From the NCBI RefSeq assembly GCF_040712315.1, contig NC_134017.1, forward strand, positions 50,403,636 through 50,467,635: a DNA stretch of 64,000 bases, written 5' to 3'. The position numbers were made by a program, and so were the translations under genes. Below, one piece after another: positions 24,401 to 37,441 of the stretch. The notes below the pieces were generated by a model that did not search any database, had not been told where the DNA came from, and saw nothing but the letters and a program-made list of their open reading frames with translations. The number at the start of each line of letters is the position of its first letter. Positions within the stretch are counted from its first letter, which is position 1. This DNA is from Castanea sativa. Taxonomy: Eukaryota > Streptophyta > Magnoliopsida > Fagales > Fagaceae.

Positions 24401-25628
24401 TCCCATAACATATTTTCAACCCTTTCATATTTCTTTTAAATTATATTTGAAAAAAATAAATAGTAATTATGAGGTACATTTTTTATTCTAATTCGTTGAC
24501 AATTCATCATATTCAAACATTTTTTTTCCAACTAAAAGAACCTATAGGAGTGAAGTAATAATACCACAAATAGAAATTATGGAGAAGGAATTTGGGAAGT
24601 AATTAAAAATATAAAATTATCCAAAGTAGGAGATAAAATTGGAGGATGACATAATAAGTGAGCAATCAATGTTATACTTCTTCTAAAAATATGTTATACT
24701 TGGTGGGTGAAATTTTTTTGTGGTGTAAGTTTATTTTGATAGAGTTTTAACGTATGAGGTCTCTTTTTGATGATTGTGATTAAACTTCAGATCTTTTATT
24801 CAACCATTAGAGATTTTACCAATTGAGTTAAATATAACCCACTTTCATGGTGTAAGTTGATGCACTGTGTGTGGCAATGTGTGTGTAAGTTTATTTAATT
24901 AGTTTTGTTCGGTTGTAAGATGATTGAGATACAAAAATAATATTATGTAGAATAAAGAAGGAAATAGAAATTTTGTTAGGAACATATCCAAAAAGGTATA
25001 TAGGTAAAATAGATAGAAAAATGACTTTGTAACAAAAATTTAGTTAAAATTTTATTTGGCAAGGTTGTTTGTTTGATACAAAATGGGGCCATTTTCATCC
25101 CTTCTCTGGCCTAGGCCATTATAATTTTATTGTACTGGTCTTATAAGTTGTTGTGCCATTAATTACAATACATAATTCAAATAATTATTTATTATCTTAT
25201 AGTTGTTAATGTGCCATCAATCACATTCTTTTTCTCATCAACTTGTAAAATTTCTGTTTTTGTATTAGAATTTGTAGTAGTTTTAGCATTTTTCTAACAA
25301 AATTTATAAAACAATAGCACTCCAACCAAATCACCGTTAAGAAAATGAAAATGTTGAAATTGCTACAAATTTTTTGAAAAGCTTAAGAACTGATGGTACA
25401 AGAATATGATTGGTGCCACTTAAAGAATATAATAAACGAATGTTTGAATAAATTTCTTTTTGATGTGACAAGAATATGATTTTTTTTTTTTGGAGAAAAA
25501 CGATAAGAATATGTTTTTTTTTTTTTTTTGATGAGGATAAGAATATGTTGGTGCCATTGAATGTCTGAATAAGTTTCTTTTAATGTGACAAGAATATGAT
25601 TGATGTCACTTAAACAATATTATAAATG

Positions 25629-25775
25629 GAAAATTATTGTGTACTCCCAGAGTACCATAAATGCGTATTTCCCTTTCTCACATGAATGGTGGGTCCCACT
25701 GATTAAATTCATGGTGGAATCCATCGTTCATGTGAGAGGGAGACTACGCATTTATGGTACTCCGGGTAATTTTTC
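25629..25775. mobile_element. 147-bp MITE with terminal inverted repeats (Mutator-like size of duplication)
   Basis: Ends GAAAATTATTG... and ...TAATTTTTC are inverted repeats, and pairing extends about 60 bp through GAGTACCATAAATGCGTA. ATTATAAATG flanks both sides (25619-25628 and 25776-25785). Copy A has a single ATTATAAATG at about 2682-2691, the empty site. A 9-10-bp duplication suggests Mutator-type mobilisation. Confidence 0.8.
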
Positions 25776-25853
25776 ATTATAAATGAATGTTTGAATTAAT
25801 TTTTTATAATTAATGACAAGTCAATTTTTAAGGCCTTTACAGTAAAATTTGTT

Positions 25854-26020
25854 GAGAAATGATATGTCCACAACATTTTTACAACAAATCCTAAGTGACA
25901 GGATGTTACTGGTTGTTATTGTTGGGGCAAAAAAGTAATCTTAGTGTTAGGTTCAAATTTGAACAAATAACAACTAACCACCTATGATTTGTTGTAAAAA
26001 TGTTGTGGACGTAACACCTC
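25854..26020. mobile_element. 167-bp fold-back MITE
   Basis: GTCCACAACATTTTTACAAC near the left end is repeated inverted near the right end (25987-26011). TTTGTT flanks both sides (25848-25853 and 26021-26026). The sequence is absent from the equivalent place in copy A (about 6750). Confidence 0.72.
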
Positions 26021-26060
26021 TTTGTTAGATCCGTAACATCACTTAAGTGAATTAGTCATA

Positions 26061-28030
26061 TTAAAAAAATAATTTAGAACAATAACTAAATTGATGAAAA
26101 ATAAATTATACATTATTTAAATGATATTTAAATATAAAAGTAACTGTTAAATTTTTTGCCTTAGGTCTCAAATTATATTTAAATAAAAATTGTGATGGTG
26201 GGAATAAGATACAATGTAAATATGTAAGTATTACAGTATAATTTTATCTAATTTTTAATGGTTTCGTTTAGCACTTCTTTATCTTAAATTGGCCGCACCA
26301 AATTTGAAAGACAGACATAGGCTACGATCCGGTCTGAGTAGTTTTTTACTATGAAGAAATTAGATTTATTTTTCATGTGTGAATAGCAAATTGTTTGGGG
26401 AAAAGCCACAAGAACGGCTAAACAATTTTTAAAGCCAAAAAAAAGAAAAGAAAAGAATCTTCACTTGCAATTTACACTTCAAAAAAAAAAAAAAAAAAAA
26501 AAAGAAGAGAAGGAAAAACCTCTCACCCAGATTTTTTTTTTCCTTCCATATAATTTACCGGTCTTACAATAAATTTGATTAATAAAATTTATTATTACAT
26601 GAGAAAAGTATTGTTTTTAATTATTTTAAAATAATTACGCAGTAATCCAAGAATATGGTAACGTAATTATAATTTCTAAGAGTAATGATTTTTTTTAATA
26701 ATTATTTATTTGATAATATAATAAGGATAATGATTTCAATAATTTCCCAAATCTTACCAAAAAACACAAAGGAAAAAGAATTCATTGCTATATATTTCTT
26801 TTAATGAAAAAAAATCCAATATAATAAAGGAGAAAATAGAAGAAGAAATGAAGGGACACGTACTTTAAAATCTTGTCAGCCTGTCTACCATGTCCATATA
26901 TATGCCTTTGAAACAATCCAAGAGTCAACAAAAACAACAATTATAATAAATGGTCCAACTTGATGAGCTCTCGTGGTGGCAAAATTAAAGAACCTTTCCA
27001 CAGTTTCTATTTAGGTCAGGTTACTACTGCCTCTCTCTCTCATACACTAAAATAAAAAGAAAAATACGCTACTTTCTTCAATTGGCATAATCAAACTCAC
27101 AAAGGAGTACTCAATACTATATTTTCCTTTAGTGTATGTATAGTTGTATAATACTAAAATGAGAAACAGAAATATTGGGGTCAACTTTTCACAAACCAAA
27201 ATGGGTTATTTGTGAAAACAAGAATCATCAAATACATTATAGCCATATCCCATGTATCATTTAGAATATGGTAAGTCAAAAGCTTTTGATTCTTAGAAAT
27301 TTTTTTTAAAAATAAGTCAAAAGCTTTTGCTTTAACGATGCTACTACCATTTTATGAGGCCATTCTAATGGACAAACTCTTCTTTCTACTTTCAACTGAA
27401 GAATTTTGAGCATTCAGCCCCCCCAAAAAAAAAGAAAGAAACTTGAGCATGTTAATTTGATTCTTAAATCCAGTTGATTTGGAGCTACTCTTTTCACGCA
27501 AATATTGGTCATAAGATCATTTATAAAATTAACATATTCATGTCATAAAATGGGGTAACTATTTTTTTTTTTTTAATTTAATTTACATGAATCCATTACT
27601 TTTCATGTCATAAATCCTTGAATTGTTCTACACTTTTTTTACATAAATCTATCACTTTTATCTTTTTACTATTCCATAAGATTGTAAAATTGAGTGTGAA
27701 CTGTGTTGGTAGAATTGTTGACCAAATTATGAAAAAAGAAAAAAATTGGTTAATGGTGCTTTTCAAAAGGTATTAGTAAGACTTAAAAAAAAAAAAAAAA
27801 TTTAAGAAATGAATTTTAGTACAGAGAAAGTGATGATCTTTACTCTTACAAAGAGATGGAGGTGGACCAGTCAACTCAGAATCCTGATTTCCCATCCTTC
27901 TACCGAAAAAATAAAAACGCGTTTTTAGCCATCATCATAGTCAAAAGCCGTGCCTTTAGAACAAGAACAAACTTCACCTACTAACAAAGTCCAACCTTTG
28001 CCCCACCAAAACCCAAAAGAAAAGAAATAG
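26061..28030. other. Upstream intergenic region of the CAD1-like gene
   Basis: AT-rich, with A-runs at 26480-26503 and 27787-27800. No coding sequence or transposon end is recognised. The last 350 bp carry the W-box cluster noted separately. Confidence 0.4.
27718..27944 (+). promoter_or_regulatory. W-box cluster and CGCG core upstream of the CAD1-like gene
   Basis: Three WRKY-type W-box cores (TTGACC or TTGACT) fall within 500 bp of the start codon: 27718-27723 on +, and 27869-27874 and 27939-27944 on -. An ACGCGT core, the kind bound by CAMTA factors, is at about 27917-27922. WRKY and CAMTA sites suit an immunity-related gene, but short motifs occur by chance and no function is shown. Confidence 0.35.
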
Positions 28031-28041
28031 CATTATTATTA

Positions 28042-28050
28042 TATATATAA
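28042..28050 (+). promoter_or_regulatory. Putative TATA box of the CAD1-like gene
   Basis: TATATATAA lies 157 bp upstream of the preferred ATG at 28207, a usual distance for a plant gene with a short leader. The sequence between them is A/C-rich and has CAA repeats (28128-28148), typical of a plant 5' UTR. AT-rich sequence is common in the window, so this rests on position only. Confidence 0.4.
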
Positions 28051-28206
28051 AAAAAAAAAACAAAACACAAAAACAAAAACAGAAACACCTTCATCTGCTT
28101 CTGAGAAAACCACGAATTTCACAATCAACAACAACAACAACAAACAAATCACTTCTTGTTCACCTCCACCTCCTATTTTTTTCCACCCATGAAAGATCCT
28201 GTTACT

Positions 28207-28217
28207 ATGGAAAACTC

Positions 28218-28254
<37 letters not shown>

Positions 28255-31200
28255 GCAATGACAGCAACAAGAAGCTTTAGCTCTGATGCTTTGGCCACTA
28301 CTCTTTCCAACTCAATCCAAGCTTTAGGCAGAGGTTTTGATGTCACCTCTGATATTAGGCTTCTTTACTGCAAGGGAGCTCCTGGGTCGAGGCTGGTTCA
28401 CCTTGAGGAAGACAGTACCGGGGATCTTGAGGTCTCTGATGGAGTTGTGGTGCCAAATGTGCCTCTTGAGATTCACTGCTCAAAGGGGAAGCCTGCCATT
28501 GAGACTAAATCTGTGTGCTCCTTTTATGAGGTTGTTTCTGACTTTCTTCGCACATTTTGATTTTGGGTTTTTGTTTTCTTGTTCTTGCTGTTATTTGCTG
28601 CTTGAATAATTATCTGGGTATATCTGAATTCTATAATTCTGATTGTGTAATGGGCCTGTTGAGATGTGGGGTTGCTTGTGATTTTGCTTTGATTGGTTTT
28701 TTGTATATTGATTGGGTACTGAAATTAATATCCAGGATGTTTATATTCTTGTCCTAGTTTGGTTTGGTAATGGAATTATAGCTGGGTATGTTTCAATTTT
28801 AACTCTTTAATTCTTATGGTGAACTGGTTCATATGAGTGTGGTTCTGGACCATCATCTTTCACAATTGGCGTGCAATGATTGTCTAGTTTTCAATTTCTA
28901 TTTGTCCCTCTAAGATCTTCAATAGATTTTGGTTGTCTATAATTTTAATAGGGTGGTCTGGTAGTCTAAAGATTCTTTTGGTTCCATTTATTTATGGCTG
29001 CTGATTTCCAATGTGATTATGTACTTGTAAAATATATTTGATATCTACATTATATATTATGTGCGTCATAATGAATTTTAAATAATAAATATGCAATAAC
29101 AATTTTTCATGAATTCTTTGTACAATTGCAATCTCCTGTAACTATTTTGATGCTCTGGTTGCATTTGGACATGGAATTCGGGGTGGTTAAAGTGGACCAC
29201 ATTTTAGCACCTTAATAGGTTCTATTAAGTTACAATTACAACACTGTATTTGTTAAATATTGTGCCACTATTGGGGAGCTTTTGTTTTATAATCATCAAG
29301 ATTGTGAAGGCATTGTTTAGAGTTGATAGATTTAAAAGACACTCTTAGTGTTCCTGACCTGTGTTTTCCTCTTCTCTTCTAAGCTATGTAAGTTCTATCA
29401 CATTTGTCAGGATTATATTCGTTTGGGCTTTTACAGCATCAGGTGGTTTGGTCTTCTAGAAAAATGAATTACAAAAGAAAAGGCTCCAGTTTCTTGTTGC
29501 AATTAAATTTTACCCTATTATAGCCAGAAGACTTTACACATTTTTTTTTTATAAGAAGTCTGTGACAATTTTTAAAGTTCTTCCCAGGAAGCTGAAGGTT
29601 ATATTTAGGTTGATTTAGGAAAATGGCAAAAGAAAAGTATGTGGGCTACAACTATTGGATTTTGTCATGATGATGGGAGAGTACTTCTGAAAATGATGGT
29701 TTGTTGACTACCAGCTTTGCTGTTCATACTAATGGTGGGGAAAATTATGGTTCAAGGCTTCTAGGGTTAATTTGGTTAAGAGAACCCTTTTCTTGCCCCT
29801 CCCCCTTTCTTTTAACCCTAGCCTTGATATTCTGCGTGCAATTTGTGTCTTAGAGGAAAGCAGCAATTTTATTTAATGATTTCAAATTGGGAGGAGATTA
29901 TTAGGGTTTTTCATTTAGAGAGTACTGATCACACTATCTTTTTAAGCATCCTGAAATATACTGAAAATCATAAATCGTAGAAGAGACTCTGACCGTTATC
30001 ATGGGCTGAAGTTTTACTTTGGACATCATTTTGTGGATGAATGGTGCAATTTCAGCTCAAGCTTTTGAGTTTCTGCATCCACTTGTTGTCAAGGAGTTCC
30101 AACATTTGGCAGGGGCTAGGTCAGAGAAGGCTTAGATCACATTTGTGGGTAGATTCTGTTTTTCAATTTTTTTTTTTTATCCAACCAACCTACCTAATTA
30201 TTTCGATTTTTTCAGATTCTCTCTAGGAATTTTTGTCAGTGTTGTGGGGTGAGAGATATTTCATGATTATGGAAGAAGCAGGGATGGAGAGTAAAAATTA
30301 TCTAATCATTGGGACAGAATTTCCTTTCTAAGTTGGGTTGTGGATTAGCTTAGGCTAATGAGAGAAAACCTATAAAGGCCTAGGAAAATGGTTTTTTAGA
30401 TATGTGAATGGCAAGTATCTTTAATCATGGACAAGATACAAAAATTTCAATAGGAAGAATATTTGATTTCCTTAAAAATCATCATCCAAAGATATCTTGG
30501 ATGGTCTAGTTTTTCAGGGGTTTTATTTTTATTTTTAAAATGATGTCCGCTGTAAGCGATTTTCTTCTGCTGCAGTTCTCACTGGAGTAACCAAGTGGTA
30601 TATATGTAGACCAGGCTGTAGGCAAACAAGCAAGATACTTATAAAAGTATCTCTTTTGATAAGTAAAATTTGAAATTTGAAACTGATCAAAGTATCTTCT
30701 GACAATTGACAAGCATTTCTAGTTAGGAATTTGGAAACACTCATAATTTCATTCTTTTTATTGGCAAGATTGGAACCTAAGACCTTACTAGACCTAACTC
30801 AACCCTTTTTCCACCTGTACTTGTCTGCCATTGAGAATTGTGGTCCTTGAGTCCACAAATTGAAATTATTTTAAGTTAAGGTTTACTATTGATCATACAA
30901 CAGAGAAGGTCATTGGTAAACAATTTCTCCTAGTGTTTTCAACAAAGACATCTAGGGTTCAAACCTCCCCACTCCCAATTACTTTATAAAAAAGAAGAAA
31001 AAAACAGTTTCTCCTAGTGTATTTAAAAGCTTCAAAGCTCAAAGCTCCAAGGTCTAAAGTGTTTTGCTTGACCAAATTTAAGCTCATTTAGTGAAGCGCG
31101 CCTTTGTCACTCTTGTATGACACTTTTTGAAGAAGTAAAAATCATGCTTAGTCACAACTTTTTGTTCCCCCCCCCCCCCCTAAAAAATATGTGAACCATT

Positions 31201-34200
31201 ATATTCTTGATCTTAAAGGAAATTACATAGACGTTGATTTATTATACAAAATTTTTTTTGTTTACGTATTAAAAGACCTGAACAAGGATAATTAATTATT
31301 CTTGTGCAGTTTAGTCTTTGCCTTTTGGATTTTGATTGAACCATATACTTTTTTATTTGATCATAGCTATCATGGTTAGGTATTATAAAGTACAAGAGAG
31401 ATATATAAAATGTTATGTTTCAACTTTCTATGACTAGATTATTATAATTGTTTTTCAAATTGCGATATAAAAACTTTAGCCTAAAAAATGCACCTTTGGT
31501 CACTGAAAATTAAAAAATTTTCACTTTGGGTCCAGAGAATTTTACTGTTGTGTTTTAAATACTGTGCCAAGCTTGTCCTTTCCTCATAACGCTGTCACTT
31601 AGCAAATGGAGCACTACTAAAACTGTTTAAACATAATCAACTTTCTCACGGCGTTATGACAGAAGGACAAAATTGACACATTATTTCAAACACATGGACT
31701 AAACTGAAACAAGATTTTTGTGCATTCACTTTGGGCCCAGAGAAATTTACTGTTTTGTGTATTAAATACTGTGCCAAGCTTGTCCTTTCCTCATAACACT
31801 GTCACTTAGCAAATGGAGTACTAAAACTGTTTACACATCATCAACTTTGTCACGGCGTTATGACAGAAGGACAAACTTGACACATTGTTTAAAACACATG
31901 GACTAAATTGAACCAAGATTTTTGTGCAATTGCACTACCCATTTTAGCTAATAGGAAAAATATATTACTATTTTGAGATTATTAAGCTTCATATATTATA
32001 TGTTATGTATCTATGTTTTTATAAAAAACATTGGAGGCTATTTTTTTTTTTTTTTGATAAGTAATGTAAAAATATTATTAATAATAGAAAAAGTGCCAAT
32101 GTTATTAATAATATTCTTACTTTACTGTAAGGTCGCAATTCGAGCCTCGGCCCAACAAGAAGGAGGACGTAGGCTCAAAGAACCCGATACAATGAATTTA
32201 TAGAGTGTGAGTTAGAAATCTTGATTCTAATGAGCTTGAATGGTAATGGCAATGGCCCAAGATCACAAAAAAATATAGATGAACATGTTTATAAGATGAA
32301 GTTTATCCTCGGACTCAAGCCGAGAACCAAGTGTTTATATTTCTTCTTACTTTTAAGATTTTTTACAAATATTCTCCTCCTTTTATTTACAGGATCTCCT
32401 TCTCTCTTATAGTCCCTCCTCCCTTCTTCTAGATTCAAACTGCTCACCTTGATACTTGTCCCATCCGCCTCTTTTGGAAGTCCTTAGGTAATAGTTGTTA
32501 GGCTGAAAATCACTGTTCAGGTATCACTTCCTCATAAATGTGGCCAGAGACTTAGGTATAGAGTATTCAATGCGGTAGTAGCAGCTTTCTTTAATATATT
32601 TTCTTAACCCCCCTTGCTCTCTGTGCCCCTTTTAAACAAATCTTCATTCCCAAGACCTTCTAAAATATCATTCTAATTAACATGACGTACCACCTGATCC
32701 TCGCTGCACTTAGTCGAGGAGGTAGTCTTCCTTAGATTATTTACATTCACCTCATCCGCCACATTTGCTTTCGGGGCTGTAAGTTTGATATCATTATTAC
32801 TATTAACCCGTCCTTGGACAAGCAAACGTCCTCGGCTCAAGCCCATGGCCCAAAAACGTTTGCAGTGTATTATCTCTCTCAAATATGGTGAAGCCTGAGG
32901 TGGGCTAGGCTATGGAGGAGCTTAGAGGGTCCTATGGGGTTAGTCTCTGGAAGTGCATTAGAGGAGTATAGGATAACTTTTCACAGTATATAAAATTATT
33001 TGGGGTTGGTCATACATGTATTCAGTCTTGGCATGATTTTTGGTGTGGGGACTTTTGCCTGAATGATGCTTTCCCTAACTTATTTTCTGCATGCAACTGA
33101 TAAGAATGCGTCAATTGATTCCTATTTGGGTAACAACCATAGTTGGAATCCCCATTTTATTCAATCATCCTGGGCTTGGGAATTGGAGTCTGTCTACAAA
33201 TTCTTTGATATGCTATACTCTAGTCTCCCTGTTGTAGAGGATTGAATAGAGTGGAACCTTGTAAAAGCCGGTAAATTTGAAGTTCATTCTTATTATGAAT
33301 GAAGCTTTGATGGGTACTTTGGGGGCAAGTTTTCCACACAAAAGTATATGGCAAGTCAAGGTGCCTAAAGGTTGTTTTCTTTGTGTGGACCAAAGCACAA
33401 GACAGAATTTTTCAACAATGGATAATTTGTGGAAGTGTAAACATGATGATTGTCAATTGGTGTTGTATGTTCAAGACTGGTGGAGAATTGGTGGACCACC
33501 TTTTACTTCATTGTATGGTAGCTAGAGATACTGTCACTTGTGTGGGTGTTGTATGGAGTATCATGGGTCATGTTGAAGATGGTGGTGCAAATGCTCAGTT
33601 GTTCGAGAGGGATTTTTCAAAGCCATAGTGGTTATAAAGTTTGGAATGCGGTCCCTTTGTGCGTCTTGTGTATAATTAGGGTTGAGCACAACAGGCCGAC
33701 TTTTGATCGAATTATGGCGATTCCATAGGATCAACAAATCATTGTTACAATGCTTGTATGATTAGATGGTCGTGCTTGGAAATTCCCCTCATGTTCAGTT
33801 TTGGACTTGTTACAATACTAGATAGTCTGAAATTTGAAATTGTAAGATCTAGAATATATGTTTTTCTGATAGTTTTTGTTGAATAATATCATTTATTTAT
33901 TAAAAAGAAGTTCTGTACATAATCTCATGTTTAATTTGCAGAGATTTCAAGCACGGTATTCTTACTAGATTGCTTGTCATAAGGTTGAGACTCAGTCTTT
34001 TAAATTCATAAAGTACTATATTTGCTGTTTTTGTGTTAAGTATCATGTCCATGTTTTGCATGCTTGTCTGGCATTGATGTTTTGGCTTATTTCCCTGATA
34101 ACATGAAACCATTCTACCTCTTTGTTGACCTATTATGTTTTTAACCTCAGTGTCTAATAGATGCCTTTGATACTTGAAATTCCAGATGGCAGAATATTTT

Positions 34201-37200
34201 AATAAGAAATCAGATATATTAGGACGCATCCCACTGGGAAGTTTTAATGCCATGTTCAATTTCACTGGTTCTTGGCAAGTAGATGCAGCAGCTACGAAAT
34301 CCCTTGCAATGGTTGGATATTTCATTCCTCTATTTGAAGTTAAGTTGGCAAAAGATGGTTTAATTTTGAGCGAGGAAATTAAACATGCTGTTCCTTACTC
34401 TTGGGATCCAGCATCTTTGGCTAGGTATGCAATTCATCACTGATTTATTGTTGTAAGTTACTTCAGTTTGGACAGCTTTCTATTTCTTTTCATTGATTTA
34501 TCTAATGTTTAAATTAGAAAGTTCATGTTCTTTCAATTGATATTCTAGCATGATGATGCCAATGAGATCTTGCTCAAATGGCCATTTCTTTTCTCATAAA
34601 TGAGGTTGTAGGTTGAGGTTATAAATTCAAAACCCACTATGTGTGTGTGTAACTTAGCAATCAAAAGAGAATGTATATATATGATAATGTAATGCTTATT
34701 ATGATCAATATTCTCAAAGTAAAAATCTTCAAAAACGACTATGACTTGGAGGTGCCAAAATTGTTGAATCTTTTACCTACTCCTATACATATCTAATATT
34801 TTGGTCTTACCTTGAATAACCTTGATATGCATTGAATTACATGATAGTTACAAATTGGTTACTGAGCGATTATGACCAGTATATATTGCTCAATAAAATG
34901 GTTTGGTCTTCATCCCCCAATGGATCTGTGCTTCTTTACAAATATGTAATTTGAGACACTAGTGTATAGTAAAATGATGGAAACTCATACTTGATACGTC
35001 CTTGGAGAAAGGACAATAGCATGGATCATATGGTGTTACTTTTTTGTTGGGAAATCTTGTAACTACCAATTTCTATTCAATATTTTAGACGTAATTGCCC
35101 TGTTAATGCATAGAGAAGAACTTTGACAGTTCCAAACTCCAATGATTTGTCAATATGCTGGGAGCATGATCTGATGGCTAACTGGATCGACTCAATATTT
35201 TGGTTGCAATTGAAAATTAAAAGTAAAAATTACAGATGAATTTGATGATCTGGAGAGCATGTTTCTGACTTGTGTTTCCATTTCATTTTCCCACTTTTCA
35301 GTTTTATTGAAAATTTTGGTACCCATATCGTTACATCTGCAACAATTGGTGGAAGAGATGTTGTTTATATCAGGCAGCACCAATTATCTCCATTGTCAGC
35401 ATTGGACATTGAGAGCTATGTGAAAGACATTGGGGATCAGCGGTTTCTGGAGTCAAAAAGCCAGTTTAGTGCTGGGCCCTTAAAATACAAGGATAAGGTC
35501 AGCATATGGCTCACTCTAAAACCTTTTTTTTTTTTTTTTTTCATTTATTCCTAGAAGTCTAGAACCCTCATGGAACTTTTAGCTCATTGCAGCATGTCTC
35601 CTTGTTCTCAAGTGTGTTTTGATGAAATTTATTGCTCTCTGAAGCCATTTCTGTTTCATTGCATAAATTTTCTTCTTTGCTTATATGCAAAAAATTCTTA
35701 AAATTCAGTTTATTGCTGCAGGATGTTACTGTAATTTTCAGGAGGAGAGGAGGCGATGATCTTGAGCAGAGTCATGCCAAGTGGGAAAAGACTGTTCAAT
35801 TGGCACCAGATGTGATTAACATGACCTTTACACCCATCGTTTCTCTTCTGGAAGATGTGCCCGGAATAAAGCATTTGGCACGTGCAATTGAATTATATCT
35901 GGAGTGTATGTTTTCATTTTACTATTTGTTTTCTTGAAATGTGAATTTCATTCACATCCTAGAAAGTGGCTACCAAAGTAACACAACAAATACATTAGAA
36001 AGAAAAAAAAAAAGAGTACTCTTAGAAATACATCCCATTTTTTTTGATCTGTTAGAAATACATTCCATTCTTTGAAGCGAGAAGGGTTTGAAGCCATTTA
36101 AAAAGGAAAAAAGGAAAATGAAAATTCAATGCATATGTAATAAATCCTCTTTATTGATTAATGACAAGTGATCGGTAAATGAAAGCGATTTACTTTTCAA
36201 ACTATGTTGTAGAAGTTCATTTATGCTTACTTCATCAGGCCTTTTAACAAGATGTGATTGCACTACAGGTGCCAATACCACCTAGAAGTCAATAGGTGTG
36301 GAAATAATTTGATTAGAATCTATGCCTAACAGATTTTTATATTCATAGTAGGCCATGAGATTGTTGCAAACATTCTCAAATATTTAGGTTACAGATTCCA
36401 CAATAAGGCGAGTCAAACAAAGCATACACAATAATTCCTTAATGATAATACAAATAACAAATCTGACATTGAGTTCTAAAAATCTGGTATCTTTTTGTAT
36501 TGTTTTTATTTAATTTCTTTCTATGGGTGAAAATAATCTTGCTTTTAACAAATTTGTCCTGTTGATTTATTACTTTCTATGATTCTGCTAAGCTAAATAA
36601 ATCTCTAAATGTCCTCAACTATGTTAATTCCAACTGCAATTCCCTTAGACTTGTTTAGAAGCTTATTCATCTTGTTTCTTCTATGGAGTAGTTGTATTAC
36701 AAAGATGCTTCTTTGATAATTGTTGCCTGCTCATCTGTTTCTGTTTTTACCAGACAAGCCACCTATTGAAGATTTACAATATTTCTTGGATTTTCAAATT
36801 GCTCGAGTTTGGGCCCCAGAACACAATAATCTACAAAGAAAGGAGCCTGTGTGTTCCTCCCTTCAGTTCAGCTTGATGGGTCCAAAGCTATATGTGAGCC
36901 CTGATCAGGTAAGTTTTGTGGTTCTATCATCTATGTACTGGGGTGGTTATGAAATTATGAATTTGAAATTGGCTTACAAATGGTTCAGATATGTCTTGCA
37001 TTTTTATTAAGTTAATTTTCAGTACTACTGAAATGTAAAAGAGACACTGATAAATGTGAAACCAAGAGAGAGAAAAAAAAAAGTGCATGGTCACAGTAAA
37101 TTCAATCCAGGAATGCCTGGAAAACCATGCATGTATTTTCCCCCTTTTTAATGTTTTGTGATACAAATGTTTTCCCCCCTTGTTTAATTTTTTTCCTGTG

Positions 37201-37403
37201 TCATACGTGGCTCCTGGTTTGTCATTTCTGTAATCCAATTCTTGGGCATGTTATTTCAGCCTTAAAAATAAGACTCTTGGAGTTTTGAGAAAATGGTTTT
37301 AAACTGAGGCTAGAAGGGCTATTGTTCCCCAACTTGCACCCCTAAAAAGCTGTCATTTTTTTAATGACTCCATCTTTTAACATCCCCCCTTGCCATGCAA
37401 AAT

Positions 37404-37441
<38 letters not shown>

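Larger units (their letters stand above)
24418..26060. repeat. Duplicated segment, copy B
   Basis: Matches copy A (52-122, 1524-2721 and 6713-6800) in order and orientation but lacks copy A's two large insertions. It carries two MITEs that copy A lacks (25629-25775 and 25854-26020) and a small expansion of GACAAGAATATGATT units at 25465-25600. Confidence 0.75.

Noticed and set aside
28337..28609. 90-codon frame overlapping exon 1 of the CAD1-like gene
   Set aside because: It is a shifted frame over the conserved CAD1 exon and runs into intron 1.
37408..37441. Regulatory GA element
   Set aside because: A plain (GA)n microsatellite in intron 5; nothing indicates a role.
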